7,383 bases of DNA from an uncultured Clostridium sp. (lineage in GTDB: Bacteria > Bacillota > Clostridia > Lachnospirales > Lachnospiraceae): positions 1 to 7,383 of the forward strand of contig CAJJLI010000088.1 in NCBI GenBank assembly GCA_905192625.1. The letters run 5' to 3'. Positions within the stretch are counted from its first letter, which is position 1. Each line of letters opens with the position of its first letter. This document shows positions 1-6,688 of this stretch, in pieces. The notes beneath the pieces were generated by a model, which was not told the DNA's origin, searched no databases, and saw only the letters and a list, made by a program, of their open reading frames with translations. The translations under genes were made by a program, and so were the position numbers.

Positions 1-555
1 ACTTATGCAGATGTATGCGTAACATCATCAAATGCAATCGATATTGTGTCAGCACTCCCTAATCAATACATTTATTTTATACCGGATGAAAATTTAGGCA
101 GGTATATAGCATCCCAGGTGCCAGAGAAGACGTTTTTATTCAATGATGGATTCTGCCATGTTCATACTAGTATTTCCAAAGAAAATGTTTGCAACGCGAA
201 AGCAGCAAAGCCAAAGGCAAAAGTATTGGTGCATCCTGAATGTAAATTAGAGATTCTTGAAATGGCAGATTACATAGGAAGTACATCAGGTATCATAGAT
301 TTTGCCACAAAATCGGATGCAGAAGAGTTTATTATTTGTACGGAGATGGGGATACTGTATGAACTTAGACAAAAAAATCCGAATAAAAGATTCTATTCGG
401 TCGGCCATCGTCAATTTTGCCCCAATATGAAACGCATAACATTAGAGAAGGTTCGAGATGTCCTAGATTACTCTAAAAATCAAGTTGAAATCGAAGAGGA
501 ACTTCGCTGCAGGGCCAATGAACCATTAAAACGTATGTTAGAACTAGCAAAATAG
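1..555 (+). CDS. nadA: Quinolinate synthase NadA, 3' part (N-terminus lies upstream of the window)
   Basis: NadA condenses iminoaspartate (from NadB) with dihydroxyacetone phosphate to give quinolinate, in the cytoplasm, using a [4Fe-4S] cluster. The reading frame is open from base 1, and 184 codons plus TAG are visible; the family is about 300-350 residues, so roughly the first third to half is missing. The three cluster cysteines of the family are all present: in DVCVTSSNA (codon 16-18), in VHPEC (241-243) and in CPNMK (418-420). Other family signatures are FIPDENLGRY, the GST motif in DYIGSTSGI and the TEMGILYEL segment. A GTG codon at 46 could be taken as a start, but conserved NadA sequence, including the first ligand cysteine, precedes it, so it is internal. 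nadB follows after 148 bp. Any operon promoter or NAD-responsive regulator site would be upstream and is not visible. Identity is secure. Confidence 0.96.
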   Translation, partial: TYADVCVTSSNAIDIVSALPNQYIYFIPDENLGRYIASQVPEKTFLFNDGFCHVHTSISKENVCNAKAAKPKAKVLVHPECKLEILEMADYIGSTSGIIDFATKSDAEEFIICTEMGILYELRQKNPNKRFYSVGHRQFCPNMKRITLEKVRDVLDYSKNQVEIEEELRCRANEPLKRMLELAK

Positions 556-664
556 CGTATAAAAAAATACCAAATTTAGAAGAACTGGATTGATTGGAAA
601 AGGTAGCTATTACTAAGAGTGAATGGGTTTAAAGTATACTGGAACCATTGGTTGCAAGAAATGT

Positions 665-678
665 AAGTTAATTAACTT
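665..678. repeat. 14-bp perfect palindrome upstream of nadB
   Basis: AAGTTAATTAACTT reads identically on both strands and ends 25 bp before the nadB start. It is the longest perfect palindrome I noticed in the nad gaps. It could be an operator or just AT-rich chance sequence. No T run follows that would make it a terminator, and no convincing -35/-10 pair surrounds it. Confidence 0.3.
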
Positions 679-703
679 TAATATAAAAAGAAAGTAAGAT
701 GAG

Positions 704-2044
704 ATGAGCATGAAACGAAATGCAGATGTTGTGATTGTAGGAAGTGGAGTAGCAGGTTTGTATTGCGCCCTCAATCTTCCAAGGGATAAAAAAATTATAG
801 TAGTGACGAAAGCAGATATAAAAAGTAGTGATTCTTATTTAGCACAGGGAGGAATCAGCGTTTTAAAAGATGACGAGGATTTTGAGTGCTATTTTGAGGA
901 TACGATGAAAGCAGGGCATTATGAGAATACCAAAGAATCGGTAGAAGTAATGATTCGTTCGTCAAGAGAAGTTATAAACGACTTGATATCAATTGGAGTA
1001 GAATTTAATAAAAAGGATGGAAAGCTTCAATATACAAGAGAAGGAGCACATCGTGTACCAAGGATTCTTTATCATAAGGATGTAACGGGGAAAGAAATCA
1101 CAAGAAAATTAATAAATAAAGTTCGGCAACTTGATAATGTGACCCTCATTGAGCATTTTACTATGTTGGATATCCTAACGAAAGATAATGTCTGCTATGG
1201 TATACTAGGCGCTGAAGAAGGAAGGGGGATTGGGGTTATTGAGGCAAAATTTACTGTATTTGCTTGTGGTGGAATTGGCGGTATTTTTGATAACACTACA
1301 AATTATCCTCATTTGACGGGAGATGCTTTAGCAATAGCACTAAAACAAAACATAGAGACCGAACACATCAATTACATTCAGATACATCCTACAACACTAT
1401 ATACAATGGAACCAGGGAGAAGATTCTTAATTTCTGAATCGGTACGAGGGGAAGGTGCTCATCTTTATAATGCAAAAATGGAACGATTTGTGGATGAGCT
1501 ATTACCAAGAGATGTATTATCAGAGAAAATTAAGATGCAAATGCAGATTGATGGGAGACCTTATGTATGGCTTTCTATGAAAGAAATGGACCCAGACGAA
1601 ATAATGGGGCATTTCCCAAACATCTACAAACAATGTTTGGAAGAAGGATATGATGTGACGAAGGAATGCATTCCTGTAGTACCAAGCCAACATTATTTTA
1701 TGGGGGGCATTAAAGTGGATATAAACAGTAAAACAAGCATGCAATGCCTATATGCTGTGGGTGAAATCAGCTGTAATGGAGTCCATGGTAAAAATCGTTT
1801 GGCTAGTAATTCGCTACTTGAAAGCTTGGTATTTTCAAAGCGTGCTGCCATCGACATAATGGGTGAATACAAAAAAGAGGAATTTTTAAATTTAAAATAC
1901 ATGGAAGATGTGGAAAGTCAGCATCACAGCATTGGCAAAGATCTGATAAATCTTATTGATTATGATGTATATGAAAATGTGGATAAACTATTGTCCTCAT
2001 ACAAAAACATGATTTTAGCGGAGATTGAAAAAGAAAGTATTTAA
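704..2044 (+). CDS. nadB: L-aspartate oxidase NadB (short form)
   Basis: This cytoplasmic FAD enzyme oxidises L-aspartate to iminoaspartate, the substrate of NadA; in anaerobes fumarate can serve as electron acceptor. The N-terminus has the FAD-binding Rossmann motif GSGVAG (residues 13-18). It is followed by SYLAQGGISV, the H-RI-YHKDVTG segment, VFACGGIGG, IQIHPTTLY (His228), PRD (Arg269), SQHYFMGGI (His330) and GVHGKNRLASNSLLE (Arg365). These are the substrate and flavin contacts of the succinate dehydrogenase/fumarate reductase flavoprotein family. The protein is 446 residues, against about 530-540 in E. coli NadB. The flavin and capping domains look complete, and what is missing is most of the C-terminal helical domain. 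From memory this short form is common in clostridia, so it is not evidence of truncation. The start is uncertain between ATG 704 and ATG 710: both have only a weak purine-rich site (AGAAAG near 690) and an in-frame stop lies at 695. It sits between nadA and nadC. Confidence 0.95.
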   Translation: MSMKRNADVVIVGSGVAGLYCALNLPRDKKIIVVTKADIKSSDSYLAQGGISVLKDDEDFECYFEDTMKAGHYENTKESVEVMIRSSREVINDLISIGVEFNKKDGKLQYTREGAHRVPRILYHKDVTGKEITRKLINKVRQLDNVTLIEHFTMLDILTKDNVCYGILGAEEGRGIGVIEAKFTVFACGGIGGIFDNTTNYPHLTGDALAIALKQNIETEHINYIQIHPTTLYTMEPGRRFLISESVRGEGAHLYNAKMERFVDELLPRDVLSEKIKMQMQIDGRPYVWLSMKEMDPDEIMGHFPNIYKQCLEEGYDVTKECIPVVPSQHYFMGGIKVDINSKTSMQCLYAVGEISCNGVHGKNRLASNSLLESLVFSKRAAIDIMGEYKKEEFLNLKYMEDVESQHHSIGKDLINLIDYDVYENVDKLLSSYKNMILAEIEKESI

Positions 2045-2299
2045 CGTAAGAATTATCTCATTGGAAATAGAATCTTAACTTAATTAAGAGTGATGAGAAT
2101 AGACGCCTATGAATGATACTATTAATTTTTATAGATAAGGTTTATATGTCTATGAAATTCATATAGATGCAAGATACATAAATGTATGAAGGGTTGGAAC
2201 GGTGTAAAACGGCAATCAGTGTATGAAGAGTGGAAAGTTAAGTAGTTTATAAATATTACATTATATTATCTATGTATCGGAATGAGAGGTAAAATAAGG
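2045..2299. other. Long nadB-nadC spacer with small palindromes
   Basis: This 255-bp AT-rich spacer separates two genes of one pathway. It contains the 10-bp palindrome CTTAATTAAG (2079-2088), a 6-bp inverted repeat TATGAA-A-TTCATA (2151-2163), and several further copies of TATGAA. I see no coding sequence, no GC-rich terminator hairpin, and no -35/-10 pair with good spacing. It may hold an internal promoter or processing site, but nothing decisive is visible. Confidence 0.4.
2284..2289 (+). promoter_or_regulatory. Ribosome binding site that favours the nadC start at 2300
   Basis: GAGAGG lies 10 bases before ATG 2300. The upstream in-frame ATG at 2282 has only AT-rich sequence before it and overlaps this site, so translation more likely begins at 2300. 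Confidence 0.55.
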
Positions 2300-3154
2300 A
2301 TGAATGACATATCAATGAAATTAAATATGGACCCATGGATTCTCCAGGCACTTAGGGAAGACATTGTGGATGAAGATATTACAACCAATGCGATTATACG
2401 TGAATATCAAGAAGGAGAAGTTGAGCTTATCTGTAAACAAGATGGGGTAGTAGCAGGTTTAGAGGTATTTCAACGAGTCTTTTTGCTATTAGACGCTAAT
2501 ACCTATGTAGAACTTAAAGCAAAGGATGGCGACCGCGTAAAACAAGGTGATTTGCTAGCAATTGTTCGTGGAGATATGCGTGTACTTCTCTCTGGAGAAC
2601 GTACCGCACTAAACTTTTTACAACGAATGAGTGGAATTGCTACCTATACGGATACGATAGTAAAGCATTTAGAAGGAAGTAAAACAAAGTTGCTTGATAC
2701 AAGAAAAACAACCCCGAACATGAGGATTTTTGAGAAATATGCGGTAAAGGTTGGCGGGGGATGCAATCATCGATTCAACTTATCAGATGGGATTTTAATC
2801 AAAGATAATCATATAGCAGCAGCTGGTGGCATTAAAAAAGCAGTTGCCATGGCAAAGGAATATGTCTCTTTTGTACGTAAAATTGAAGTTGAAGTAGAAA
2901 CAATAGCGATGGTACAAGAAGCATTAGAGGCTGGGGCAGATATTATTATGCTTGATAATATGTCGCATGAGGATATGAAGCGTGCAGTTAAAATCATAGA
3001 TGGACGTGCCTTGACGGAGTGTTCTGGAAATGTAACGAAAGACAATATTATTCATTATATAGACATCGGTGTGGACTTTATATCTAGTGGTGCATTAACA
3101 CATTCTACACAAATCATGGACTTATCTATGAAAAATTTACACAAAACAAAATAA
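2300..3154 (+). CDS. nadC: Nicotinate-nucleotide pyrophosphorylase (quinolinate phosphoribosyltransferase) NadC
   Basis: NadC decarboxylates quinolinate and transfers phosphoribose from PRPP, giving nicotinate mononucleotide, the last step of the branch begun by NadB and NadA. From ATG 2300 the protein is 284 residues, the usual length; an alternative ATG at 2282 would add six residues (290) but lacks a ribosome binding site. Active-site segments are visible in order: GERTALNFLQRMSGIAT, DTRKTTP (Arg135, Lys136), CNHRFNLSDG (His157, Arg158), IKDNHI (Lys168), IEVEVET (acidic cluster), MLDNM (Asp219) and the phosphate-binding end ISSGALTHS. Numbering is from 2300. These match the basic residues that bind quinolinate and PRPP, and the acidic ones that bind metal or ribose, in the type II phosphoribosyltransferase fold. 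The gene is third in nadA-nadB-nadC order, after a long spacer. No clear terminator follows before the chitinase promoter. Confidence 0.95.
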   Translation: MNDISMKLNMDPWILQALREDIVDEDITTNAIIREYQEGEVELICKQDGVVAGLEVFQRVFLLLDANTYVELKAKDGDRVKQGDLLAIVRGDMRVLLSGERTALNFLQRMSGIATYTDTIVKHLEGSKTKLLDTRKTTPNMRIFEKYAVKVGGGCNHRFNLSDGILIKDNHIAAAGGIKKAVAMAKEYVSFVRKIEVEVETIAMVQEALEAGADIIMLDNMSHEDMKRAVKIIDGRALTECSGNVTKDNIIHYIDIGVDFISSGALTHSTQIMDLSMKNLHKTK

Positions 3155-3207
3155 CAACATATTTAACTCAACATATGTGAACAAAAATAAACAATATAAC
3201 GCAAATC

Positions 3208-3221
3208 TGTGTATTTACACA
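3208..3221. promoter_or_regulatory. Palindrome overlapping the chitinase -35 box (possible operator)
   Basis: TGTGTA-TT-TACACA has perfect 6-bp arms around a 2-base centre. Its right half contains the proposed -35 hexamer TTTACA (3214-3219). A two-fold symmetric site over a -35 box is a usual place for a repressor, so regulation of the chitinase here is plausible. No regulator family can be named from it, and it does not fit the usual cre consensus. Confidence 0.35.
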
Positions 3222-3242
3222 TTCGCTGTACAAGGTTAAAAT
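3214..3242 (+). promoter_or_regulatory. Sigma-A-type promoter of the chitinase gene
   Basis: TTTACA (3214-3219) and TAAAAT (3237-3242) each match the consensus hexamers at five of six positions and are separated by exactly 17 bases. Transcription would start near 3249, leaving a leader of about 110 nt. This gives the chitinase its own promoter, independent of nadABC. The spacer contains TGTACAA (3227-3233), which recurs in the second promoter candidate at 6409-6437. Confidence 0.5.
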
Positions 3243-3360
3243 GATTGTAACTAATTATAAACTAATCATGGGACTTCAAAATCATATGGCTTTCTAGAAG
3301 AAACATAAGACAAGACAGAAGGTAATTATTTATGTCTCAATAAGAAAGGATGGGTGTTTT

Positions 3361-6240
3361 ATGGGAAAATTAAAACACAGAAGAACAATTAGTTTTATTA
3401 CAATCATGTTAATGCTTGTTATGCTTTTGTTTACTAACACAAATGCAACAGCACAAAGTACAAATGAGTTTGATTCATTCGCCGCACAGAAAGAGTATCG
3501 ATTAATTGGATACTACGCATCCTGGGCTGGTTATGCGAGAAATTTTGGTATTGATAAGGTGGACTATTCAAACCTTACACACCTAAATTTTGCTTTTGCA
3601 AATTTAAAGACCGATGGTACAGTGGTTGTAGGTGATCCTTGGATTGACTGCCAAATTACGTCCCTGTATCCAAGTGCAGGATTTACATGGGAAGATCAAA
3701 GCAACAATACTGCTGGTCACTTTGGTATGTTAAAAAAAATCAAAGAAAAATATCCAAATCTTAAAACGCTAATTTCAATTGGGGGATGGACGTGGTCAAA
3801 TAACTTTTCAGATGTGGCAGCAGATCCAGTAAAACGAGAGAGAATGGCGAACTCAGCAGTGGAATTCATTTTAAAATATGGATTTGACGGTATTGATATT
3901 GATTGGGAATATCCAGTGGAAGGTGGAAATAATATACCTCATCGACCAAGTGATAAACAAAATTATGTAGAGTTGGTAAAAATCATTCGACAAAAGCTGG
4001 ATGCCCAAAGTGCAAAAGATGGTAATACATATTTATTAACAATAGCATCCTCCGCGAATCAAAATTATGTGAACAACATGGATGTTACTGAAATGATGAA
4101 ATACTTAGACTGGATTAATTTAATGACCTATGATTATCATGGAGGATTTGATCCTCAGACCAATCACAATTCTCCTTTATACTTAAATCCAAATGACACG
4201 ACTGGTTCTATTTTTAGTATTGAGGCTACTGTTGATGCTTATATAAATGCAGGCGCAAATCCAAAGGATTTAAATTTAGGACTTCCTTACTACGGACGCG
4301 GTTGGATTAATGTCAATGCAAGTCCTGAAAATAGTCTATTTCAAAATGGAAGCGCAGCGACATTAGCTGGAACAGACCTAGGTACCTGGGAAGGATCGTC
4401 TTGGGATTATTGGGATATCATTGATAATTACATTGGTAAGAGAGGATATGTAAGGTATTGGGACGATACCGCAAAATGCCCTTATCTCTATAGTGAACAA
4501 ACAAAAGTTTTTATTACATACGATGATAAAGAATCTTTAGGATATAAACTCGATTATATAAAGAGTAGGAATCTTGGGGGTGGAATGTTTTGGGAGTGTA
4601 GTGGAGATAAAGGAGGAGAACTATTAAGTTTCACTGCAAGTTCATTAGGAATAAACAATGCAGTTGTAACACCTACTCCAAGTATAACTCAGGCACCAAC
4701 ACCAACGACATTACCAACACCAACGACATTACCAACACCAACGATTACACAAGCACCAACACCGTCGATTACACAAGTGCCAACACCGTCGATTACACAA
4801 GCGCCAACACCAACGCCTACGGATAATACAATCGAAGCATGGAGTAATACGAAAACATATGTTGCTGGCGATGAAGTAGTATACAATGGTAATATATTTG
4901 AGGCGAAATGGTGGACACTTGGGGATGTCCCTGGAACTGCCGAATGGGGACCTTGGAAGTTGATCGGAGCATCAGGAAAAGAGTTAGTTTCAGCTGTAGT
5001 TAATGCAAATTATAATGATGCAAATAGTATAATAGATAAAGGAAGTGTAGCTGTTTCTTTAAATGACGAAACGATTCCTTTATGGGATAAGTCTACTACA
5101 TATGTAACAGGAAACCAAGTAAGATACAATGGAGCTGTGTATGAGGCGAAATGGTGGACCTTAGGAGATACACCAAGTAGCATAGACTGGGGACCATGGA
5201 AATATATTCGTACGGTTGGAGAGGTGATACCAACACCGATACCGACACTCTCTCCAAGTCCGACACCATCACCTATAATTACACCATCGGTATCCCCTAC
5301 ACCGATTGTAACGGTAACACCAGCGCCTACAGTGCCACCTTCTGATTTACCAAAGTATGTTTTAACAGGATACTGGCAAAATTTTAATAATGGAGCAACT
5401 TCCTTAAAAATAAGCGACGTTCCTTCTACATATCAATTGATTTGTGTAGCATTTGCGGAGTCTACATCAACACTTGGGGAAGTCACATTTAAGTTAGATT
5501 CTGGTTTGAGCACTGCATTGGGAGGTTACACAGAAGAGGAGTTTATAAAGGACATAGCAGCTGCAAAGGTGAAAGGGCAGAAGGTTATTATATCCGTTGG
5601 TGGAGAAGTAGGTACGGTGAGTGTTGCAAACGATACACAAGCGAATATTTTTGCTAACAGTCTTTATAAACTAATTACGAAATACGGATTTGATGGGGTT
5701 GATATTGACCTAGAACATGGTATTAGTGCAACATATATGGAGAAAGCGCTGCGTAGCTTATATGATAAAGTTGGACCAAGTTTAATCATTACGATGGCAC
5801 CACAAACAATTGATATGCAAAGCACAGGGTACGAGTATTTTAAATTGGCTTTGGCCATAAAAGATATTCTAACGATATGCAATACACAATACTACAATTC
5901 AGGAGCAATGCTAGGATATGATGGTAAAGTTTACTCACAGGGAACCGTTGACTTTTTAACAGCTCTTGCTACAATTCAACTTGAAAATGGATTACGACCA
6001 GACCAAGTAGGCCTTGGCCTTCCGGCTTCAATTAAGGGAGCTGGTGGTGGCTATGTTGATCCATCCATTGTAACATCAGCATTTAAGAGTCTCGTAACAG
6101 GTTCAAAAGCAGGTAATTTTGTGGCACCAAGAACATACCCTAGTTTGCGAGGTGTTATGACCCGGTCCATTAATTGGGATGCTCAGAATAATTACAAGTT
6201 TTCAAATGCTATTGCAGCATGTTTTGAAGAACTAAAATAG
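3361..6240 (+). CDS. Secreted chitinase with two different GH18 catalytic domains and two CBM5/12 modules
   Basis: This is a predicted extracellular enzyme that hydrolyses beta-1,4 bonds of chitin. Residues 1-31 form a signal peptide: basic start, hydrophobic core ending LLFTNT, and likely cleavage after ATA. GH18 domain 1 (about 45-430) has SIGG, the catalytic motif DGIDIDWE with Glu183, MTYDY (255-259), YYGRGW followed by an insertion segment, and the final barrel Trp in MFWE (Trp411); this fits subfamily A, often exo-acting or processive. A Pro-Thr linker (437-487) leads to CBM5/12 number 1 (about 492-536, AKWWT and WGPWK). After an unrecognised spacer (537-573) comes CBM5/12 number 2 (574-617) and a second Pro-Thr linker (624-661). 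GH18 domain 2 (664-959) has SVGG, DGVDIDLE with Glu785 and QYYN (843-846), and lacks the insertion domain, so it resembles subfamily B, often endo-acting. Residue 935 is Arg in GVMTRSINWD, where Trp is expected. The start is supported by AGAAAGGA (3343-3350), 10 bases before ATG. The GH18 call is secure; division of labour between the domains is inferred. Confidence 0.95.
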   Translation: MGKLKHRRTISFITIMLMLVMLLFTNTNATAQSTNEFDSFAAQKEYRLIGYYASWAGYARNFGIDKVDYSNLTHLNFAFANLKTDGTVVVGDPWIDCQITSLYPSAGFTWEDQSNNTAGHFGMLKKIKEKYPNLKTLISIGGWTWSNNFSDVAADPVKRERMANSAVEFILKYGFDGIDIDWEYPVEGGNNIPHRPSDKQNYVELVKIIRQKLDAQSAKDGNTYLLTIASSANQNYVNNMDVTEMMKYLDWINLMTYDYHGGFDPQTNHNSPLYLNPNDTTGSIFSIEATVDAYINAGANPKDLNLGLPYYGRGWINVNASPENSLFQNGSAATLAGTDLGTWEGSSWDYWDIIDNYIGKRGYVRYWDDTAKCPYLYSEQTKVFITYDDKESLGYKLDYIKSRNLGGGMFWECSGDKGGELLSFTASSLGINNAVVTPTPSITQAPTPTTLPTPTTLPTPTITQAPTPSITQVPTPSITQAPTPTPTDNTIEAWSNTKTYVAGDEVVYNGNIFEAKWWTLGDVPGTAEWGPWKLIGASGKELVSAVVNANYNDANSIIDKGSVAVSLNDETIPLWDKSTTYVTGNQVRYNGAVYEAKWWTLGDTPSSIDWGPWKYIRTVGEVIPTPIPTLSPSPTPSPIITPSVSPTPIVTVTPAPTVPPSDLPKYVLTGYWQNFNNGATSLKISDVPSTYQLICVAFAESTSTLGEVTFKLDSGLSTALGGYTEEEFIKDIAAAKVKGQKVIISVGGEVGTVSVANDTQANIFANSLYKLITKYGFDGVDIDLEHGISATYMEKALRSLYDKVGPSLIITMAPQTIDMQSTGYEYFKLALAIKDILTICNTQYYNSGAMLGYDGKVYSQGTVDFLTALATIQLENGLRPDQVGLGLPASIKGAGGGYVDPSIVTSAFKSLVTGSKAGNFVAPRTYPSLRGVMTRSINWDAQNNYKFSNAIAACFEELK
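4669..4821 (+). repeat. Pro-Thr linker-coding repeats, linker 1
   Basis: This is imperfect tandem DNA inside the chitinase gene. An 18-bp unit encoding PTPTTL occurs twice in a row, and a 24-bp unit encoding variants of PTPSITQA occurs three times. They encode the flexible, extended linker between GH18 domain 1 and the first chitin-binding module. Such repeats can gain or lose units in frame, since both units are multiples of three. Confidence 0.85.
4900..5159 (+). repeat. Duplicated CBM5/12 core with an exact 17-bp repeat at both ends
   Basis: GAGGCGAAATGGTGGAC occurs at 4900-4916 and 5143-5159 and encodes EAKWWT in each of the two chitin-binding modules. The two modules share EAKWWTLGD, followed later by DWGPWK or EWGPWK, which indicates an internal duplication. 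The paired Trp residues are the family's chitin-contact residues. Confidence 0.75.
5230..5343 (+). repeat. Pro-Thr-Ser linker coding, linker 2
   Basis: This low-complexity stretch encodes residues 624-661, made almost only of Pro, Thr, Ser, Ile and Val (for example PTPIPTLSPSPTPSP). It joins the second chitin-binding module to GH18 domain 2. Its units are less regular than in linker 1, and no exact long tandem repeat is visible. Confidence 0.8.
5347..5985 (+). repeat. Copy 1 of the duplicated GH18 domain (chitinase domain 2)
   Basis: These 213 codons align without gaps to 6689-7327. By hand count 161 of 213 residues agree, about 76%. The copies lie 1342 bp apart in direct orientation, consistent with a tandem or segmental duplication that has since diverged. 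Confidence 0.9.
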
Positions 6241-6267
6241 TAAAATAATTATAGTATTAACTAAATA

Positions 6268-6307
6268 TAAATTGGAATTGTATCTTTAATGGTGCAAGTC
6301 CAATTTA
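6268..6307 (+). terminator. Weak hairpin after the chitinase gene, possible terminator
   Basis: TAAATTGGA (6268-6276) and TCCAATTTA (6299-6307) are perfect 9-bp inverted repeats. A further TTG/CAA pairing inside a single mismatch leaves a loop of about 14 bases. It begins 28 bases after the chitinase stop. The stem is AT-rich and no real T run follows (CGTTTGTATC), so it is at best an inefficient intrinsic terminator or a 3' stabilising structure. Confidence 0.3.
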
Positions 6308-6408
6308 CGTTTGTATCATGTGTAAATAAATCACTAGCAATATTAGTATAACCTTCGTTTACTTTAACTAAGAGTAGTTAAAAGAAGAGTAGAAACTTTA
6401 TACTCACT

Positions 6409-6437
6409 GTTACATTGTTAGAATGTACAAATATAAA
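6409..6437 (+). promoter_or_regulatory. Promoter candidate for the broken GH18 paralogue
   Basis: GTTACA (6409-6414; four of six consensus positions) and TATAAA (6432-6437; five of six) are 17 bases apart. As at 3214-3242, the spacer ends with TGTACAA (6424-6430) just before the -10 box, and both -35 boxes end in TTACA. The likeness suggests a promoter copied together with the gene, but each motif is short. Confidence 0.35.
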
Positions 6438-6688
6438 CAAGATAAGACAACAACAGGTATGTACAATGAGAAAACATCCAATTAGAATATTGATATCCAA
6501 TGGAAACGTAAAAAACTAAAATTTATGGAAAGAGAGGAGATGTATTACTAGAAAACATTTCACAAATATCTAGAAGATACATCAAGAAGAAAGTGATACA
6601 TACACAGGATGATAAAAAGTCTAAAGGAAACGAAATCGATTTTAATCATAGTGGGAGTGCTGTTTCGGTTATATGTGATGCATCAAAA

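Larger units (their letters stand above)
6241..6608. other. Spacer between the chitinase and its broken paralogue
   Basis: This 368-bp AT-rich stretch has no supported gene. It holds a weak hairpin (6268-6307), an 8-bp inverted repeat TTTAACTA-AGAG-TAGTTAAA (6363-6382), a promoter-like pair (6409-6437) overlapped by a 6-bp hairpin TACATT-GTTAG-AATGTA (6411-6427), and a direct repeat of ATGTACAA (6423-6430, 6459-6466). A strong ribosome-binding sequence, AGAGAGGAG (6531-6539), leads only to very short frames ending at the TAG at 6549. Confidence 0.6.

Noticed and set aside
46..555. Separate gene beginning at GTG 46
   Set aside because: Conserved NadA sequence, including the Cys in DVCVTSSNA, continues upstream in the same frame to base 1, so this is the interior of nadA.
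2203..2218. TGTAAAACGGCAATCA as a catabolite-repression (cre) site
   Set aside because: The central CG is displaced relative to the cre consensus, and the site lies upstream of a biosynthetic gene where such control is not expected.
2282..2299. nadC start at ATG 2282
   Set aside because: No ribosome binding site precedes it, while GAGAGG is well placed for ATG 2300; the six extra residues are not a recognisable part of NadC. It remains possible.
3157..3178. ACATAT...ATATGT inverted repeat after nadC as a terminator
   Set aside because: The stem is six A/T-rich pairs with a 10-base loop and no T run follows; it is too weak to call.
4689..4886. Minus-strand frame rich in Gly and Val opposite the linker
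   Set aside because: It is the antisense of the Pro-Thr repeat; its composition follows from the repeats, and no ribosome site or family supports it. The other minus-strand frames opposite nadB, nadC and the GH18 domains are likewise shadows.
6549..6564. TAGAAAACATTTCACA as a clostridial CcpA-type site
   Set aside because: Only the GAAAA and TTT parts agree with the clostridial pattern, and the right half lacks symmetry.
6657..6671. Programmed -1 ribosomal frameshift joining signal peptide and GH18
   Set aside because: The sequence GTGCTGTTTCGG lacks an X XXY YYZ slippery heptamer, and no obvious stimulatory stem follows; loss of one T is simpler.
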